Shown here: in pieces, positions 53,609 through 63,806 of the stretch
Layout of the letters: each line of letters starts with the position of its first letter
Position numbering within the stretch: position 1 is the stretch's first letter
DNA from: Bradyrhizobium sp. 141
GTDB taxonomy: Bacteria; Pseudomonadota; Alphaproteobacteria; Rhizobiales; Xanthobacteraceae
Direction of reading: 5' to 3'
DNA length: 64,000 bases
Assembly (NCBI RefSeq): GCF_023074055.1
Contig: NZ_JADPKR010000064.1
Span: 124,001-188,000 of the forward strand
Notes under the pieces: generated by a model
What the model was told of the DNA's origin: nothing
The model's input: only the letters and a program-made list of their open reading frames with translations
Database searches by the model: none
Made by a program: the position numbers and the translations under genes

Positions 53609-54001
53609 ATGGCTGCCGAACACAGCGTCGGTTTCGAGCCGGCCGATCGGCTCGCAGAGGATCGCGAGAGCGTGCGCCGCCGCTTCTGGCGCAAGCTGAA
53701 GCGTGTCGCCGCGCATCTGCCGTTCGCGGAAGACCTGCTTGCTGCCTATTACTGTGCGTTCGATCGGCAGACGCCGCGTCACGTCCAGGCCTCGCTGCTC
53801 GGGGCGATCGCTTACTTCATCCTGCCGTTCGACTTCGTCGCGGACGTGATGCCGATCCTGGGCTTCGCCGATGACGCCGCCGTCCTCGCCACCGCCATCC
53901 GCATGGTTGCCGGTCACATCACGACCGAGCATCGCGAGGCCGCCCGTGCGGCACTGAAGCGGGGGGTGGATGAGGCGGAAGCGGCGCAGGAGGCAGTCTA
54001 A
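53609..54001 (+). CDS. YkvA family (DUF1232) protein
   Basis: A 130-residue protein. The DUF1232 core reads LAAYYCAFDRQTPRHVQASL and ILPFDFVADVMPILGFADDA (the YF-x-x-P-x-D-x-x-PD-like motif), followed by AVLATAIRMV. It has one or two membrane-associated helices. Homologs are widespread and of unknown function. It follows phhB by 100 nt and is convergent with the TAXI gene across a palindromic repeat. Confidence 0.92.
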   Translation: MAAEHSVGFEPADRLAEDRESVRRRFWRKLKRVAAHLPFAEDLLAAYYCAFDRQTPRHVQASLLGAIAYFILPFDFVADVMPILGFADDAAVLATAIRMVAGHITTEHREAARAALKRGVDEAEAAQEAV

Positions 54002-54078
54002 CCGCACACATGGCCTTCATGTCATGTCCGGGCCTTGCCGGACGACAGTCAGTGTGTGGGTGCCGCTCGCCTCAAGCG

Positions 54079-54165
54079 CGTCATTGCGAGCGAAGCGAAG
54101 CAGTCTAGAGTTGTTTCCGCGGTGGCAGTCTGGATTGCTTCGTCGCTTTGCTCCTCGCAATGACG
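54079..54165. repeat. Long palindromic intergenic repeat, family D copy 2
   Basis: CGTCATTGCGAGCGAAGCGA at the left and CTTTGCTCCTCGCAATGACG at the right. It lies between the convergent YkvA and TAXI genes. Confidence 0.8.
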
Positions 54166-54169
54166 GCCT

Positions 54170-55336
54170 TCATTTCTTCTCGACCCCCGCCTGTGCCCGC
54201 GCCTTCTCGGCGTCCCATGCCTGGAATTGCTTGAACAACGTTTCCTTGTCCGTGTCGGACACCTGCGTCGCCGCCGGGCTCTGCTTCAAAAACGCCTCGA
54301 AGCGCTGCCGTGTCACCGGCTCGACGCCGTGTTTGTCGAGCCATTGCTGCGCCACCGGCAATCTGTTCCAGCCTGACAGAGGGGCTGCGAGCGAGACCTC
54401 CTTCCACTTGGGATGGAAGGGCGGGTTTTGCAGCGCGGGGAATTTCGTGAAGAACGCGTCCACGAACAGCGCGAGCTTGCGATAGCGCTCGGTGTTGGGC
54501 GCCCAATTATAAGCCGCGAGCACCGCAGGCACCGCGATCGTGTCCACATTCTCGCCGTCCTTGATCAGGTTCGGATAGTCCTTGGCGGTCAGTGTCGCCG
54601 GCAGGTAGTCGCTCTGAAGCGGCTTCGCATAATCAACCTTCGCAAGATGGAAGCGGCCGTCATTGCCGAAGGTCGAGACCGATTTATACGGCTTGCCGCC
54701 GACCACGACAACGGCGTCGATCTCGCCGGCCTTCAGCTTCTCCATCGCGATGCGCTGCTCGACATAGACGAACTTCGCCTTGATCCCGAGCCGTTCGAAC
54801 ACGGTGAGCGCGGTGACGAAGGTGCCGCCATTGGGCAGGTCCACGCTTACAGTCTTGCCTTCGAGATCCTTCAGGGTCGCGACCGATTTCGGCGCGATCA
54901 CCTGCATCTCTTCGTTGTAGAGCTTGGTCACATAGGTGAACTGCTTCTTGATGTCCTTGGCAAAACCCTTGCGTTCGAGATAGTCGAGCGTGTCGGCGCG
55001 CACGATTCCGAAATCGACGCCTTGCAGGAACAGGATATCGGCGACGCTCTGCACCGAACCGCGACCGACGATCGGCAGCACGCGGATCTTGTTGCCGTCG
55101 TCGAGCACCGAGGCGAGGTCGGCGCCGAATTGCACATAAGTGCCGCCGATCGTGCCGGTGATCAGCGTGACGGTGTTGGCGTTCAGCGCCTGCTTGGTCG
55201 AGGTCGAGCCGAACTGGAAGATGGCCTTCAGGCCGTCAGAGACCTTGGCCGGATCGTATTCGGTCTGTTCGGCGCGTGCCGCGAAGGCACAGATGGTCAT
55301 GATGGCGGCAAGCGCCATTCCCAAAACGTGACGCAT
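54170..55336 (-). CDS. TAXI family TRAP solute-binding protein
   Basis: A 388-residue periplasmic protein with a signal peptide (MRHVLGMALAAIMTICAFAARA). The TAXI core includes TVTLITGTIGGTYVQFGADL, GVDFGIVRADTLDYL and the DAVVVVGGKPYKS region. No TRAP permease (DctQ/DctM) is adjacent. It lies 18 nt downstream of the Sel1-like gene on the same strand, so it is probably in an operon with it. The ligand is unknown. Confidence 0.9.
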   Translation of the reverse strand: MRHVLGMALAAIMTICAFAARAEQTEYDPAKVSDGLKAIFQFGSTSTKQALNANTVTLITGTIGGTYVQFGADLASVLDDGNKIRVLPIVGRGSVQSVADILFLQGVDFGIVRADTLDYLERKGFAKDIKKQFTYVTKLYNEEMQVIAPKSVATLKDLEGKTVSVDLPNGGTFVTALTVFERLGIKAKFVYVEQRIAMEKLKAGEIDAVVVVGGKPYKSVSTFGNDGRFHLAKVDYAKPLQSDYLPATLTAKDYPNLIKDGENVDTIAVPAVLAAYNWAPNTERYRKLALFVDAFFTKFPALQNPPFHPKWKEVSLAAPLSGWNRLPVAQQWLDKHGVEPVTRQRFEAFLKQSPAATQVSDTDKETLFKQFQAWDAEKARAQAGVEKK

Positions 55337-55354
55337 GATGTCTCCTGAAGCGTA

Positions 55355-56197
55355 CTAGTTCTGAAGCTGGGCGAGGCGTTGCCGCGCCTCCGCCGATCCG
55401 AGTGTCGCGGCTTTCCCGTACCAATCGCGCGCGGCGGTCGCGTCGGCGGCGATGCGCCGCGCGTCGCTGGTGCCCAGCACGGCCGGGTCATAGGTCTGCG
55501 CCAGCAGGAACGCCGCCGTCGCATCCTGTGCATTCGCCGCGCGCTCGAGCAGCAGGCGTGCCGCAACGATATCGCCGACCGTCAACAGGCTCTTCGCCCG
55601 CGCCATCAGCCCGGCCAGCGTGTCGGCGTCGAGCGTCCTGGCAGGTGGAGGGGGCGCCGGCGGTGTCGGCGCTGGCAGCGGTGCAGGCGTCTGGGCTTGC
55701 ATCGCGGTCTGATAAGCGGTCGCAATCGCTTCGCGGCTCGGCGTTGACAGTGCAGGGAGATCCTGCGCGTCAGCGCTCGCCAGCCTTGCGTCGGTCACGC
55801 GCGCCGGATCCTTGCGCGCGGTCTGCGGTACGGCCGGCGCGTTGGCCGACGCCATCGCCTGGTCCAGCGCGATGCCCACCCAGCTACCGGCATTGGCGGT
55901 GAAGAAGCCGCGAAAGTCGGACTGAAACAGCACGGCCAGAATTGCCAGGGTGGATGCCGCCAGGACGGCCGCGAGAACGCGCGGCACAATTCTGGAACGC
56001 AACTCCACTGGCGTATATTCGCTTGGGTCCGGCGCACCGAGCGGATCGGACAGGAAGAGCGGAATCGGATCGTCTTGCGAAAGATCGGCCCGTGCGGCGC
56101 GCGCACGGATAAATGACGCGGTCGGCGGATGTGATGCGGCTCGATTGGAGTCGAGCGCCCTCGACTCCCTGGACGGACGGAATGCCGTCGTCTCCAT
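55355..56197 (-). CDS. Membrane-anchored Sel1/TPR-like protein
   Basis: A 280-residue protein. The N-terminal about 80 residues are cytoplasmic and polar, a single TM helix is at about 76-98 (VLAAVLAASTLAILAVLF), and a Pro-rich linker (PAPLPAPTPPAPPPPA) leads to helical repeats. The tail matches Sel1-type motifs: ARLLLERAANAQDATAAFLL and ARDWYGKAATLGSAEARQRL. The start is the ATG at 56197 with GGGGGAG upstream. It is co-directional with the TAXI gene. The role is unknown. Confidence 0.85.
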   Translation of the reverse strand: METTAFRPSRESRALDSNRAASHPPTASFIRARAARADLSQDDPIPLFLSDPLGAPDPSEYTPVELRSRIVPRVLAAVLAASTLAILAVLFQSDFRGFFTANAGSWVGIALDQAMASANAPAVPQTARKDPARVTDARLASADAQDLPALSTPSREAIATAYQTAMQAQTPAPLPAPTPPAPPPPARTLDADTLAGLMARAKSLLTVGDIVAARLLLERAANAQDATAAFLLAQTYDPAVLGTSDARRIAADATAARDWYGKAATLGSAEARQRLAQLQN

Positions 56198-56453
56198 GGT
56201 GATGCTCCCCCTGGACTGAACAACGCGGGGCATACCGGTTTCAGTGTTTTTGTTATTGTCCAGGAGCGCCCTGCAAACTGGAGCCAGTAAATCGCAATTT
56301 GAATCAGTCCAAAAAGCGACGACGATTGGAGCGAATCAGGAAATTTTTGGGTTTGATTCGGGCGAGGTTGTGGAATGCACCGCGTTCTTGCCCGTGGTGG
56401 TTGAGGAGATCTTACCAAGCGGCGGCGTGCGGAACCAGGTGCGATGAACTCAG
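56198..56453. other. Intergenic region upstream of the Sel1-like gene
   Basis: About 255 nt, noticeably A/T-richer than the surroundings. It must hold the Sel1/TAXI operon promoter on the minus strand. A 67-codon frame on the plus strand has no ribosome site or coding bias, so I reject it. Confidence 0.5.
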
Positions 56454-56559
56454 CTGTCATGCCCAGGCTTGACCGCGGCATCCAGTACGCCGCGGCGTCT
56501 TGGTCCAAACACGATGGTCTCTGAAATACTGGATCGCCCGATCGAGCGGGCGATGACAG
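56454..56559. repeat. Long palindromic intergenic repeat, family B copy 3
   Basis: CTGTCATGCCCAGGCTTGAC at the left and GATCGAGCGGGCGATGACAG at the right, with inner ATCCAGTA and TACTGGAT arms. More diverged than the other copies. It lies between the Sel1-like start and the quinone-oxidoreductase end. Confidence 0.7.
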
Positions 56560-56598
56560 TTGGGTATGGCGGCATCGTCGCGCCGCTGACGCCTTAGA

Positions 56599-57573
56599 TC
56601 ACGGATGCAAAATCACCTTGCCCATGGCCTGGCGTCCCGCGAGCACCTTCAGCGCGTCCGCGGTCTGTGCCAGCGGGAAGGTGCGATCGACATGCGATGA
56701 AATCTTTCCTTCCGCCGTCCACTTCACGAGCTTCTCGAGATTGGCGCGATTCTTCTCCGGATTCTGCCGCGTCCATGCGCCCCAGAACACGCCGCGGATG
56801 TCGCAGCCCTTCAGCAGCGCGAGATTCAGCGGCATCTTCGGAATGTCGCCCGCGGCAAAGCCGATGACGAGGAAGCGGCCTTCCCACGCGATCGAGCGCA
56901 GTGCCTGCTCGGCATAGGCACCACCCACCGGATCGAAGATGATGTCGACGCCCTTGCCGCCCGTGAGCTTGCGCAGGCCTTCCTTCAGATCCTCCTTGGC
57001 GTAGTTCAACGTCAGCTCGGCACCATGCGCTTTCGCGAATTCGAGCTTCTCATCCGACGAGGCGCAGGCGATCACCTTCAACCCCATCAGCTTGCCGAGC
57101 TCGCAGGCGGCAAGGCCGGTGCCGCCGGCTGCGCCGAGCACCGCGAGCGTCTCGCCCGGCTTCGGGCTGGCGCGATCTTCCAGCGCGTGCAGCGCCGTGC
57201 CGTAGATGATGATGATGCCGGCGGCGCGGTCGTAGTCGAGATTGTCGGGAATCTTCACGATCGAAGCCGCCGGCAGCGCGATCTTCTCGCGCGCGCCGTT
57301 GTGGCCGCAGGACGCGACGACGCGATCGCCGACTTTCAGATCGCTCACGCCAGGGCCGATGCTCTCGATCACGCCCGCGACTTCCGCGGCCGGCGAGAAC
57401 GGGAACGGCGGCTTGATCTGGTACTTGCCCTGAATCATCAGGAGGTCGAAGAAGTTCAGCGCCGCCGCCTTGATCGCGATCACCGCTTCGCCGGGACCGG
57501 CCACCGGATCCGGCACATCAGTCAGCACGAGATCGTCGGGCTGGCAATATTGCGAGCAGAGGATGGCTTTCAT
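56599..57573 (-). CDS. NADPH:quinone oxidoreductase family protein
   Basis: A 324-residue medium-chain dehydrogenase/reductase of the zinc-free quinone-oxidoreductase type. ALNFFDLLMIQGKYQIKPPF, the substrate region PAAEVAGVIESIGPGV, the NADP motif LAVLGAAGGTGLAACELGKL, and DIIFDPVGGAYAEQAL are typical. No zinc-ligand Cys-His pattern is seen. It should use NADPH to reduce quinones or activated alkenes. The start is the ATG at 57573. The reading frame is open far upstream through the SDR gene, but this is a shadow. Confidence 0.93.
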   Translation of the reverse strand: MKAILCSQYCQPDDLVLTDVPDPVAGPGEAVIAIKAAALNFFDLLMIQGKYQIKPPFPFSPAAEVAGVIESIGPGVSDLKVGDRVVASCGHNGAREKIALPAASIVKIPDNLDYDRAAGIIIIYGTALHALEDRASPKPGETLAVLGAAGGTGLAACELGKLMGLKVIACASSDEKLEFAKAHGAELTLNYAKEDLKEGLRKLTGGKGVDIIFDPVGGAYAEQALRSIAWEGRFLVIGFAAGDIPKMPLNLALLKGCDIRGVFWGAWTRQNPEKNRANLEKLVKWTAEGKISSHVDRTFPLAQTADALKVLAGRQAMGKVILHP

Positions 57574-57684
57574 GGCGGCACCTTGGGGCGTTTCGAGTGG
57601 AATTATAGTTGGCCCGGTTTTGCCGGATTTAGGGACGGGCGACAATCCGGATTCTTTGTCCGAAGCCATGCACTGGCCTATCCT

Positions 57685-57765
57685 CGTCATTGCGAGCGAA
57701 GCGAAGCAATCCAGTCTATTTCCGCAGGACGAACTCTGGATTGCTTCGCTGCGCTCGCAATGACG
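57685..57765. repeat. Long palindromic intergenic repeat, family D copy 3
   Basis: CGTCATTGCGAGCGAAGCGA at the left and TTCGCTGCGCTCGCAATGAC at the right, with inner AATCCAGT and TCTGGATT. It lies between the divergent quinone oxidoreductase and SDR genes, a rare position for these elements. Confidence 0.8.
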
Positions 57766-57792
57766 AAATCCGCGGAGAAAAGGATTCAAACG

Positions 57793-58632
57793 ATGTTTGA
57801 AACAAGCCTGCTTAGGAACAAGCGCATTCTCGTCACCGGCGGCGGTTCGGGACTTGGCGCGGCGATGGGGCATCGCTTCCTCACGCTCGGCGCCGAGCTC
57901 GTCATCTGCGGCCGCAAGCGCGATCGGCTCGAAGCGACCGCGGGCGAGATGCGCGAGGAGACCGGCGGCAAGGTCATGACCATCGCCTGCGATCTTCGCG
58001 ACGGCGCGGCCGTCGAGGCGATGATGGACGCGATCTGGCGTGAGGCACCGATCGATATCCTCGTCAACAACGCCGCCGCGACCTTCATCGCACAGAGCGA
58101 GCAGCTGTCGTTCCGAGCGGCCGATGCGATCCTGGCGCCGACGCTGCATGGCGCGATGTATTGCACGCTCGCTGCCGGCAGGCGCTGGATCGAGGACAAG
58201 CATGGCGGCGTCGTGCTCTCGATCCTCTCGACCTCGACCATCACCGGCCGAGCCTTCACCGTGCCGTCGGCGATGGCGAAATCGGCGCTGCTGGCGATGA
58301 CCAAAAGTCTTGCGGTGGAATGGGGGCCGAAAGGCATCCGCACCGTCGCCATCGCGCCGGGTCCGTTCCCGACCGCGGGCGCGTCGGGGCAGCTCCGCCC
58401 CGAAGGCCGTGACGAAGCCTGGACCGCGCGCAATCCGCTTGGACGTACGGGCGAGCACAGCGAGCTTGCCGATCTCGCCAGCTTCCTGGTCTCGGATCGC
58501 GCCGGTTACGTCAATGGCGAGATGGTCGTCATCGACGGTGGCGCCCATTTGCGCAGTTCCGGCGCCGAGGATTTGTTGCGTTGGACCGATGCGCAATGGG
58601 CCGAGCAGCGTGCGGCGCGATCCAAAGGCTGA
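57793..58632 (+). CDS. SDR family, 2,4-dienoyl-CoA reductase-like
   Basis: A 279-residue SDR. ILVTGGGSGLGAAMGHRFL is the cofactor motif, LVNNAAATFIAQSEQLSF and VLSILSTSTITGRAFTVPSA hold the active-site region, and AMAKSALLAMTKSLAVEWG the Lys. The usual Tyr of Y-x-x-x-K is Ser159, Lys163 being kept; 2,4-dienoyl-CoA reductases also lack that Tyr. It probably reduces enoyl or dienoyl-CoA in fatty-acid degradation. The start is the ATG at 57793; an open frame extends upstream through 57025 but it overlaps the divergent gene. Confidence 0.9.
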   Translation: MFETSLLRNKRILVTGGGSGLGAAMGHRFLTLGAELVICGRKRDRLEATAGEMREETGGKVMTIACDLRDGAAVEAMMDAIWREAPIDILVNNAAATFIAQSEQLSFRAADAILAPTLHGAMYCTLAAGRRWIEDKHGGVVLSILSTSTITGRAFTVPSAMAKSALLAMTKSLAVEWGPKGIRTVAIAPGPFPTAGASGQLRPEGRDEAWTARNPLGRTGEHSELADLASFLVSDRAGYVNGEMVVIDGGAHLRSSGAEDLLRWTDAQWAEQRAARSKG

Positions 58633-58738
58633 TACTGCTAACTGCCTTCCCAAATTGGACTTTCCCGGCTATCCCTGCCCGGGGACAAAGCGCGGCCGGG
58701 CCATCTTCCAGTCACAATATTGAGGGAACCACTCCAGC

Positions 58739-59401
58739 ATGTGGCGGGTGCTGATTTTAGCTTTGATGACTGGCGTGGCGGCCGGGGGGTTCGCCGATTC
58801 CGCGCGGGCGCAGACGGCGCAACCGGCGCCCAAAGCTGCTCCAAAAGAGGCTGCACCGAAATCGGCTGCGCCGGCGGCCCATACGACTGCGAAGTCGGCT
58901 GCAAAGCCCGAGAGCAAGCCGGCAGCCCCGCCCGCAGCGGTTGCGGGCGGTGCGGAGCCGACCCTGATCGGTCAGTTCGGCACCTGGGGCGCGTATTCGG
59001 CGATGCCCAATGGCAAGAAGGTCTGCTTCGCCTTGGCAAAACCCTCGTCGTCGAAGACCAACCCGCCGAATCGGCCGCGCGATCCCGCCTATGCCTTCGT
59101 CTCGACCCGTCCGGCCGAAAAGGTGAACAACGAAGTTTCGGTCATGATCGGCTATGCGCTGAAGCCGGGTTCGGAATCCTCGGTCGAGGTCGGCGGCGGC
59201 GCCTTCGCCATGTACTCGCAGGGCGACGGCCTCTGGATCAAGAACGCGGCCGAGGAGGAGCGGATGGTCGAGGCCATGCGCAAATCCGCCGAGCTCGTGG
59301 TCAAGGGCGTCTCGGCCAAGGGCACCGAGACGACCGATACGTTCTCGCTGAAGGGCCTCGCCCAGGCGCTGGACAAGATCGCCCAGGATTGCCGGCGTTA
59401 A
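58739..59401 (+). CDS. Invasion-associated locus B (IalB) family protein
   Basis: A 220-residue exported protein with a signal peptide (MWRVLILALMTGVAAGGFAD, SARA) and a Pro/Ala/Lys-rich linker (about 25-70). The IalB core follows: FGTWGAYSAMPNGKKVCFAL, PAYAFVSTRPAEKVNNEVSV and DGLWIKNAAEEERMVEAMR. IalB helps Bartonella invade red cells, but homologs are common in non-pathogenic Rhizobiales. The role here is unknown. It begins 107 nt after the SDR gene. Confidence 0.9.
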   Translation: MWRVLILALMTGVAAGGFADSARAQTAQPAPKAAPKEAAPKSAAPAAHTTAKSAAKPESKPAAPPAAVAGGAEPTLIGQFGTWGAYSAMPNGKKVCFALAKPSSSKTNPPNRPRDPAYAFVSTRPAEKVNNEVSVMIGYALKPGSESSVEVGGGAFAMYSQGDGLWIKNAAEEERMVEAMRKSAELVVKGVSAKGTETTDTFSLKGLAQALDKIAQDCRR

Positions 59402-59472
59402 GGCTGCAAGCGGTATCACGGTCGCAATCGGCGGTTCCGGTTGCTATATAGGGCGTGTTCCATAATTTCGGT

Positions 59473-59558
59473 CGTCATGGCCGGGCTTGACCCGGCCATC
59501 CACGCGTAGCCGCGATGCACGAAAGACGTGGATGCCCGGGACAAGCCCGGGCATGACG
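59473..59558. repeat. Long palindromic intergenic repeat, family B copy 4
   Basis: CGTCATGGCCGGGCTTGACC at the left and GACAAGCCCGGGCATGACG at the right, with inner ATCCACG and CGTGGAT. It sits between ialB and rlmN in tandem. Confidence 0.8.
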
Positions 59559-59590
59559 AATTGAGACAGCACTGATCCTAGGTCCATTCA

Positions 59591-60793
59591 ATGCAAACCT
59601 CGACCGAGCCGCACAACGCAACATTGGTGGAGAAGACTCCACTCGAAATCTATGTGCCGCCGGCGAAGCCGTCGCTGATCGGCCTGTCGCGCACCGAGCT
59701 TGCTGATCGCCTCGGCGAGATCGGGGTCGCGCCGGCGCAGCGCAAGATGCGGGTGCAGCAGCTGTGGCACTGGCTGTATTTCCGCGGCGCCCAGAGTTTT
59801 GACGACATGACCTCGATCTCGAAGGGCATTCGCGCCGAGCTCGCGCAGCACTTCACGGTCGACCGGCCCGAGGTCGTCGCCGAGCAGATCTCCAACGACG
59901 GCACCCGCAAATGGCTGCTGCGGCTGCCGAGCGGCGACAATGTCGAGCGCGCCCATGAGGTCGAGTGCGTCTACATTCCCGAGACCGATCGCGGCACGCT
60001 CTGCGTCTCCTCGCAGGTCGGCTGCACGCTGAATTGTTCGTTCTGCCACACCGGCACGCAGCGCCTCGTGCGCAATCTCACCGCCGGCGAGATCGTGGGA
60101 CAGGTGATGGTCGCGCGCGATCGCCTGAACGACTGGGCCGATCGCGAGGACGGCACCCGCCGCGTCACCAACATCGTGATGATGGGCATGGGCGAGCCGC
60201 TCTACAATTTCGACGCGGTGCGCGATGCGCTGCTGATCGTCGGCGACAATGAAGGGATCGGCATCTCCCGTCGCCGCATCACGCTGTCGACCTCGGGCGT
60301 GGTGCCGAACATCGTGCGCGCCGGCGAGGAGATCGGCGTCATGCTCGCGATCTCGCTGCATGCCGTGCGCGACGAATTGCGCAACGAGCTGGTGCCGCTC
60401 AACCGCAAATATCCGATCAAGGAGCTGCTGCAGGCCTGCCGCGACTATCCCGGCGCCTCCAATGCACGCCGCATCACCTTCGAATATGTGATGCTGAAGG
60501 GCGTCAACGATTCGCTCGACGATGCAAAACTGCTGGTGAAGCTGCTCAAGGGCGTTCACGCCAAGATCAATCTGATCCCGTTCAATCCCTGGCCCGGCAC
60601 GGCCTATGAATGCTCGGACTGGGACCAGATCGAAAAGTTCTCCGAATACATCTTCAACGCCGGCTATTCCTCGCCCGTCCGTACCCCGCGCGGCCGCGAC
60701 ATCCTCGCCGCCTGCGGCCAGCTCAAGTCGGAAACCGAAAAGCTCTCGGCCAGGGAACGCCAGGCGCTCCGCGCCATGGCGATGACGGATTGA
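59591..60793 (+). CDS. rlmN: Dual-specificity RNA methyltransferase RlmN
   Basis: Radical SAM enzyme methylating C2 of A2503 in 23S rRNA and A37 in some tRNAs. The protein is 400 residues. [11 protein letters not shown] holds the CX3CX2C cluster. [13 protein letters not shown] is the SAM-binding segment, and a mechanistic Cys lies in [25 protein letters not shown] and [11 protein letters not shown] (as [15 protein letters not shown]) are also conserved. The start is the ATG at 59591. It is separated from ialB and the next gene by family B palindromes. Confidence 0.97.
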   Translation: MQTSTEPHNATLVEKTPLEIYVPPAKPSLIGLSRTELADRLGEIGVAPAQRKMRVQQLWHWLYFRGAQSFDDMTSISKGIRAELAQHFTVDRPEVVAEQISNDGTRKWLLRLPSGDNVERAHEVECVYIPETDRGTLCVSSQVGCTLNCSFCHTGTQRLVRNLTAGEIVGQVMVARDRLNDWADREDGTRRVTNIVMMGMGEPLYNFDAVRDALLIVGDNEGIGISRRRITLSTSGVVPNIVRAGEEIGVMLAISLHAVRDELRNELVPLNRKYPIKELLQACRDYPGASNARRITFEYVMLKGVNDSLDDAKLLVKLLKGVHAKINLIPFNPWPGTAYECSDWDQIEKFSEYIFNAGYSSPVRTPRGRDILAACGQLKSETEKLSARERQALRAMAMTD

Positions 60794-60815
60794 GGATGGC
60801 GACGGTCTCCACGCG

Positions 60816-60900
60816 CGTCATGGCCGGGCTTGACCCGGCCATCCACGTCGAGCCGCAAGAGAGAATGTCGTGGATGCCCGGGTCAAGCCCGGGCATGACG
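60816..60900. repeat. Long palindromic intergenic repeat, family B copy 5
   Basis: CGTCATGGCCGGGCTTGACC at the left and GGTCAAGCCCGGGCATGACG at the right, with inner ATCCACG and CGTGGAT. It is the 3' neighbour of rlmN. Confidence 0.8.
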
Positions 60901-60944
60901 ACTGGGGGCGGGGTGACACTGCTGGCCATCAATCCTTTTGCGCC

Positions 60945-61439
60945 ATGTCCCTGATCGGCCGCCTCGTCGTCATCTTTATCGGCTTTCTCGCCGCCTGCTT
61001 CGTTGGCGGCCTGATCGTCGTCATGGCGCTGCTGTTCCCGGAATTCGCCGATCTCGGCGCAGGTCCCGTCGATCAAGGCACGATCGATATCCTGCTCGGT
61101 TTCGGCTTCATCTTCGTCTCGGGCTTCGCCCTGGTTCCGGCGGCGGTGATCGTTGCGGTCACCGAAGCGCTCTACATCCGCAGCGCGCTCGCTTATGCCG
61201 TCGGCGGCGGCCTCGTCGGGCTCGCCTGCTATCTCGGCCTCGTCCCGTTTCACTCCGACACGTTCCAGTTCGAGGGCATCGTGCGGCGCCATCTGGAGAT
61301 CATGACGGGCGCAGGCATCGCCGCCGGCGTGGTCTACTGGCTGATCGCCGGCCGCAACGCCGGCGCCTGGCGCGAGCCGCTACCTCCGCGCAAGCCGCCC
61401 CCGCCACTGCCGTCGAATTCCAGGCCGGATGCGCGGTGA
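60945..61439 (+). CDS. Hypothetical polytopic membrane protein
   Basis: A 164-residue protein with four hydrophobic segments: LVVIFIGFLAACFVGGLIVV, ILLGFGFIFVSGFALVPAAV, a pair around LAYAVGGGLVGLACYLGLV, and MTGAGIAAGVVYWLIAG, then a Pro-rich tail. No family recognised. The start is the ATG at 60945; the frame extends to 60870 through the repeat. It is 57 nt upstream of the PAP2 gene. Confidence 0.75.
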   Translation: MSLIGRLVVIFIGFLAACFVGGLIVVMALLFPEFADLGAGPVDQGTIDILLGFGFIFVSGFALVPAAVIVAVTEALYIRSALAYAVGGGLVGLACYLGLVPFHSDTFQFEGIVRRHLEIMTGAGIAAGVVYWLIAGRNAGAWREPLPPRKPPPPLPSNSRPDAR

Positions 61440-61496
61440 CATTGTTGCCTGCGCCTGGGGTTTCCATCCCCGTTCCACTCCGCTAAACCGCGCGCC

Positions 61497-62273
61497 ATGA
61501 ACCGTACCGGACTCCTCATCGCCCTGGCGCTGTGGCTCGTGATCGGCGTCGTTTTCGGCCTCTATCCCGAGCTCGATCTCAAGCTCGCGTCGCTGTTCTT
61601 CGATCCCCAGACGAAAACCTTCCCGCTCAAGCTGAACGACTGGGCCGGCTTCGCGCGTGATGCTGCGATGTGGGTCGCCTGGGCCTTCGTGCTGCCGTCG
61701 CTTGTGGCGCTCGTGGTCAAGATGATCCGGCCCGACCGGCCGCTGATGGTGTCGGGACGCGCGATCGTGTTCCTGCTGGTCACGATCATCCTGTCGGCCG
61801 GCATTCTCACCAACCTCACCTTCAAGACCTATTGGGGCCGGCCACGGCCGGTGGTGGTCACCGAGTTCGCCGGCGACCAGCAATTCGTGCCGTGGTGGGA
61901 TCCGCGCGGCGGCTGCGCGCGCAACTGCTCGTTCTTCTCGGGCGAGGGCGCGACCGCGTTCTGGACGCTGGCGCCGGCCGCGCTCGCCCCGCCGCCGTGG
62001 CAGCCGCTCGCCTATGCCGGAGCAGTCATCTTTGGCGCGGTCACCAGCGGGCTGCGCATGGCCTTCGGCGGGCACTTTTTCACCGATGTCTCGATTGCCG
62101 GCCTCGTCACCTTCGTCGTGATCTGGTTCGCCTACGCGCTGATTTACCGCTGGCCGCGGACGCGGTTTTCGGACGAGGCGGTCGATGCCGCCCTGACCCG
62201 GCTGAACATGCCCGCCTACCGGCTCCGCCAGCGCCTCTTCGGCCGCAAGACCGGTCCTGAGCCGTCGGTTTGA
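61497..62273 (+). CDS. PAP2 superfamily phosphatase
   Basis: A 258-residue integral membrane phosphatase. Motif 1 is KTYWGRPRP (Lys110, Arg117, Pro118). Motif 2 is CSFFSGEGA, where the usual SGH His is Glu150. Motif 3 is LRMAFGGHFFTD (Arg187, His193, Asp197). The order and spacing are those of lipid phosphatases such as LpxE, PgpB or undecaprenyl-pyrophosphate phosphatases. A lipid A or undecaprenyl phosphate substrate is likely but unproven. It follows a hypothetical membrane protein and precedes argG. Confidence 0.9.
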   Translation: MNRTGLLIALALWLVIGVVFGLYPELDLKLASLFFDPQTKTFPLKLNDWAGFARDAAMWVAWAFVLPSLVALVVKMIRPDRPLMVSGRAIVFLLVTIILSAGILTNLTFKTYWGRPRPVVVTEFAGDQQFVPWWDPRGGCARNCSFFSGEGATAFWTLAPAALAPPPWQPLAYAGAVIFGAVTSGLRMAFGGHFFTDVSIAGLVTFVVIWFAYALIYRWPRTRFSDEAVDAALTRLNMPAYRLRQRLFGRKTGPEPSV

Positions 62274-62348
62274 GCCATTAAATGCGTGCCGATCCCTGCG
62301 AAATTTGATATTCGCGCGGTCAAGTTCGCCCCGACACCAGCCCCTTGA

Positions 62349-63704
<1,356 letters not shown>

Positions 63705-63806
63705 GGCCTTTTGTCGCCCGATCGGGCGATGCACGACATAATGACGCTGTCATCCTCGACCGTTAGGCTCCTCGCTTCCCGGAATGGGCAGCGCGGAGCA
63801 TCGAAT

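Noticed and set aside
56244-56447. 67-codon frame upstream of the Sel1-like gene
   Set aside because: Short, no ribosome site, sits in an A/T-rich promoter region.
57025-57792. N-terminal extension of the SDR frame
   Set aside because: Overlaps the divergent gene and the palindromic repeat; the SDR fold starts at 57793.
57574-58653. N-terminal extension of the quinone-oxidoreductase frame
   Set aside because: It passes antisense through the SDR gene and a repeat; the conserved family start is the ATG at 57573.
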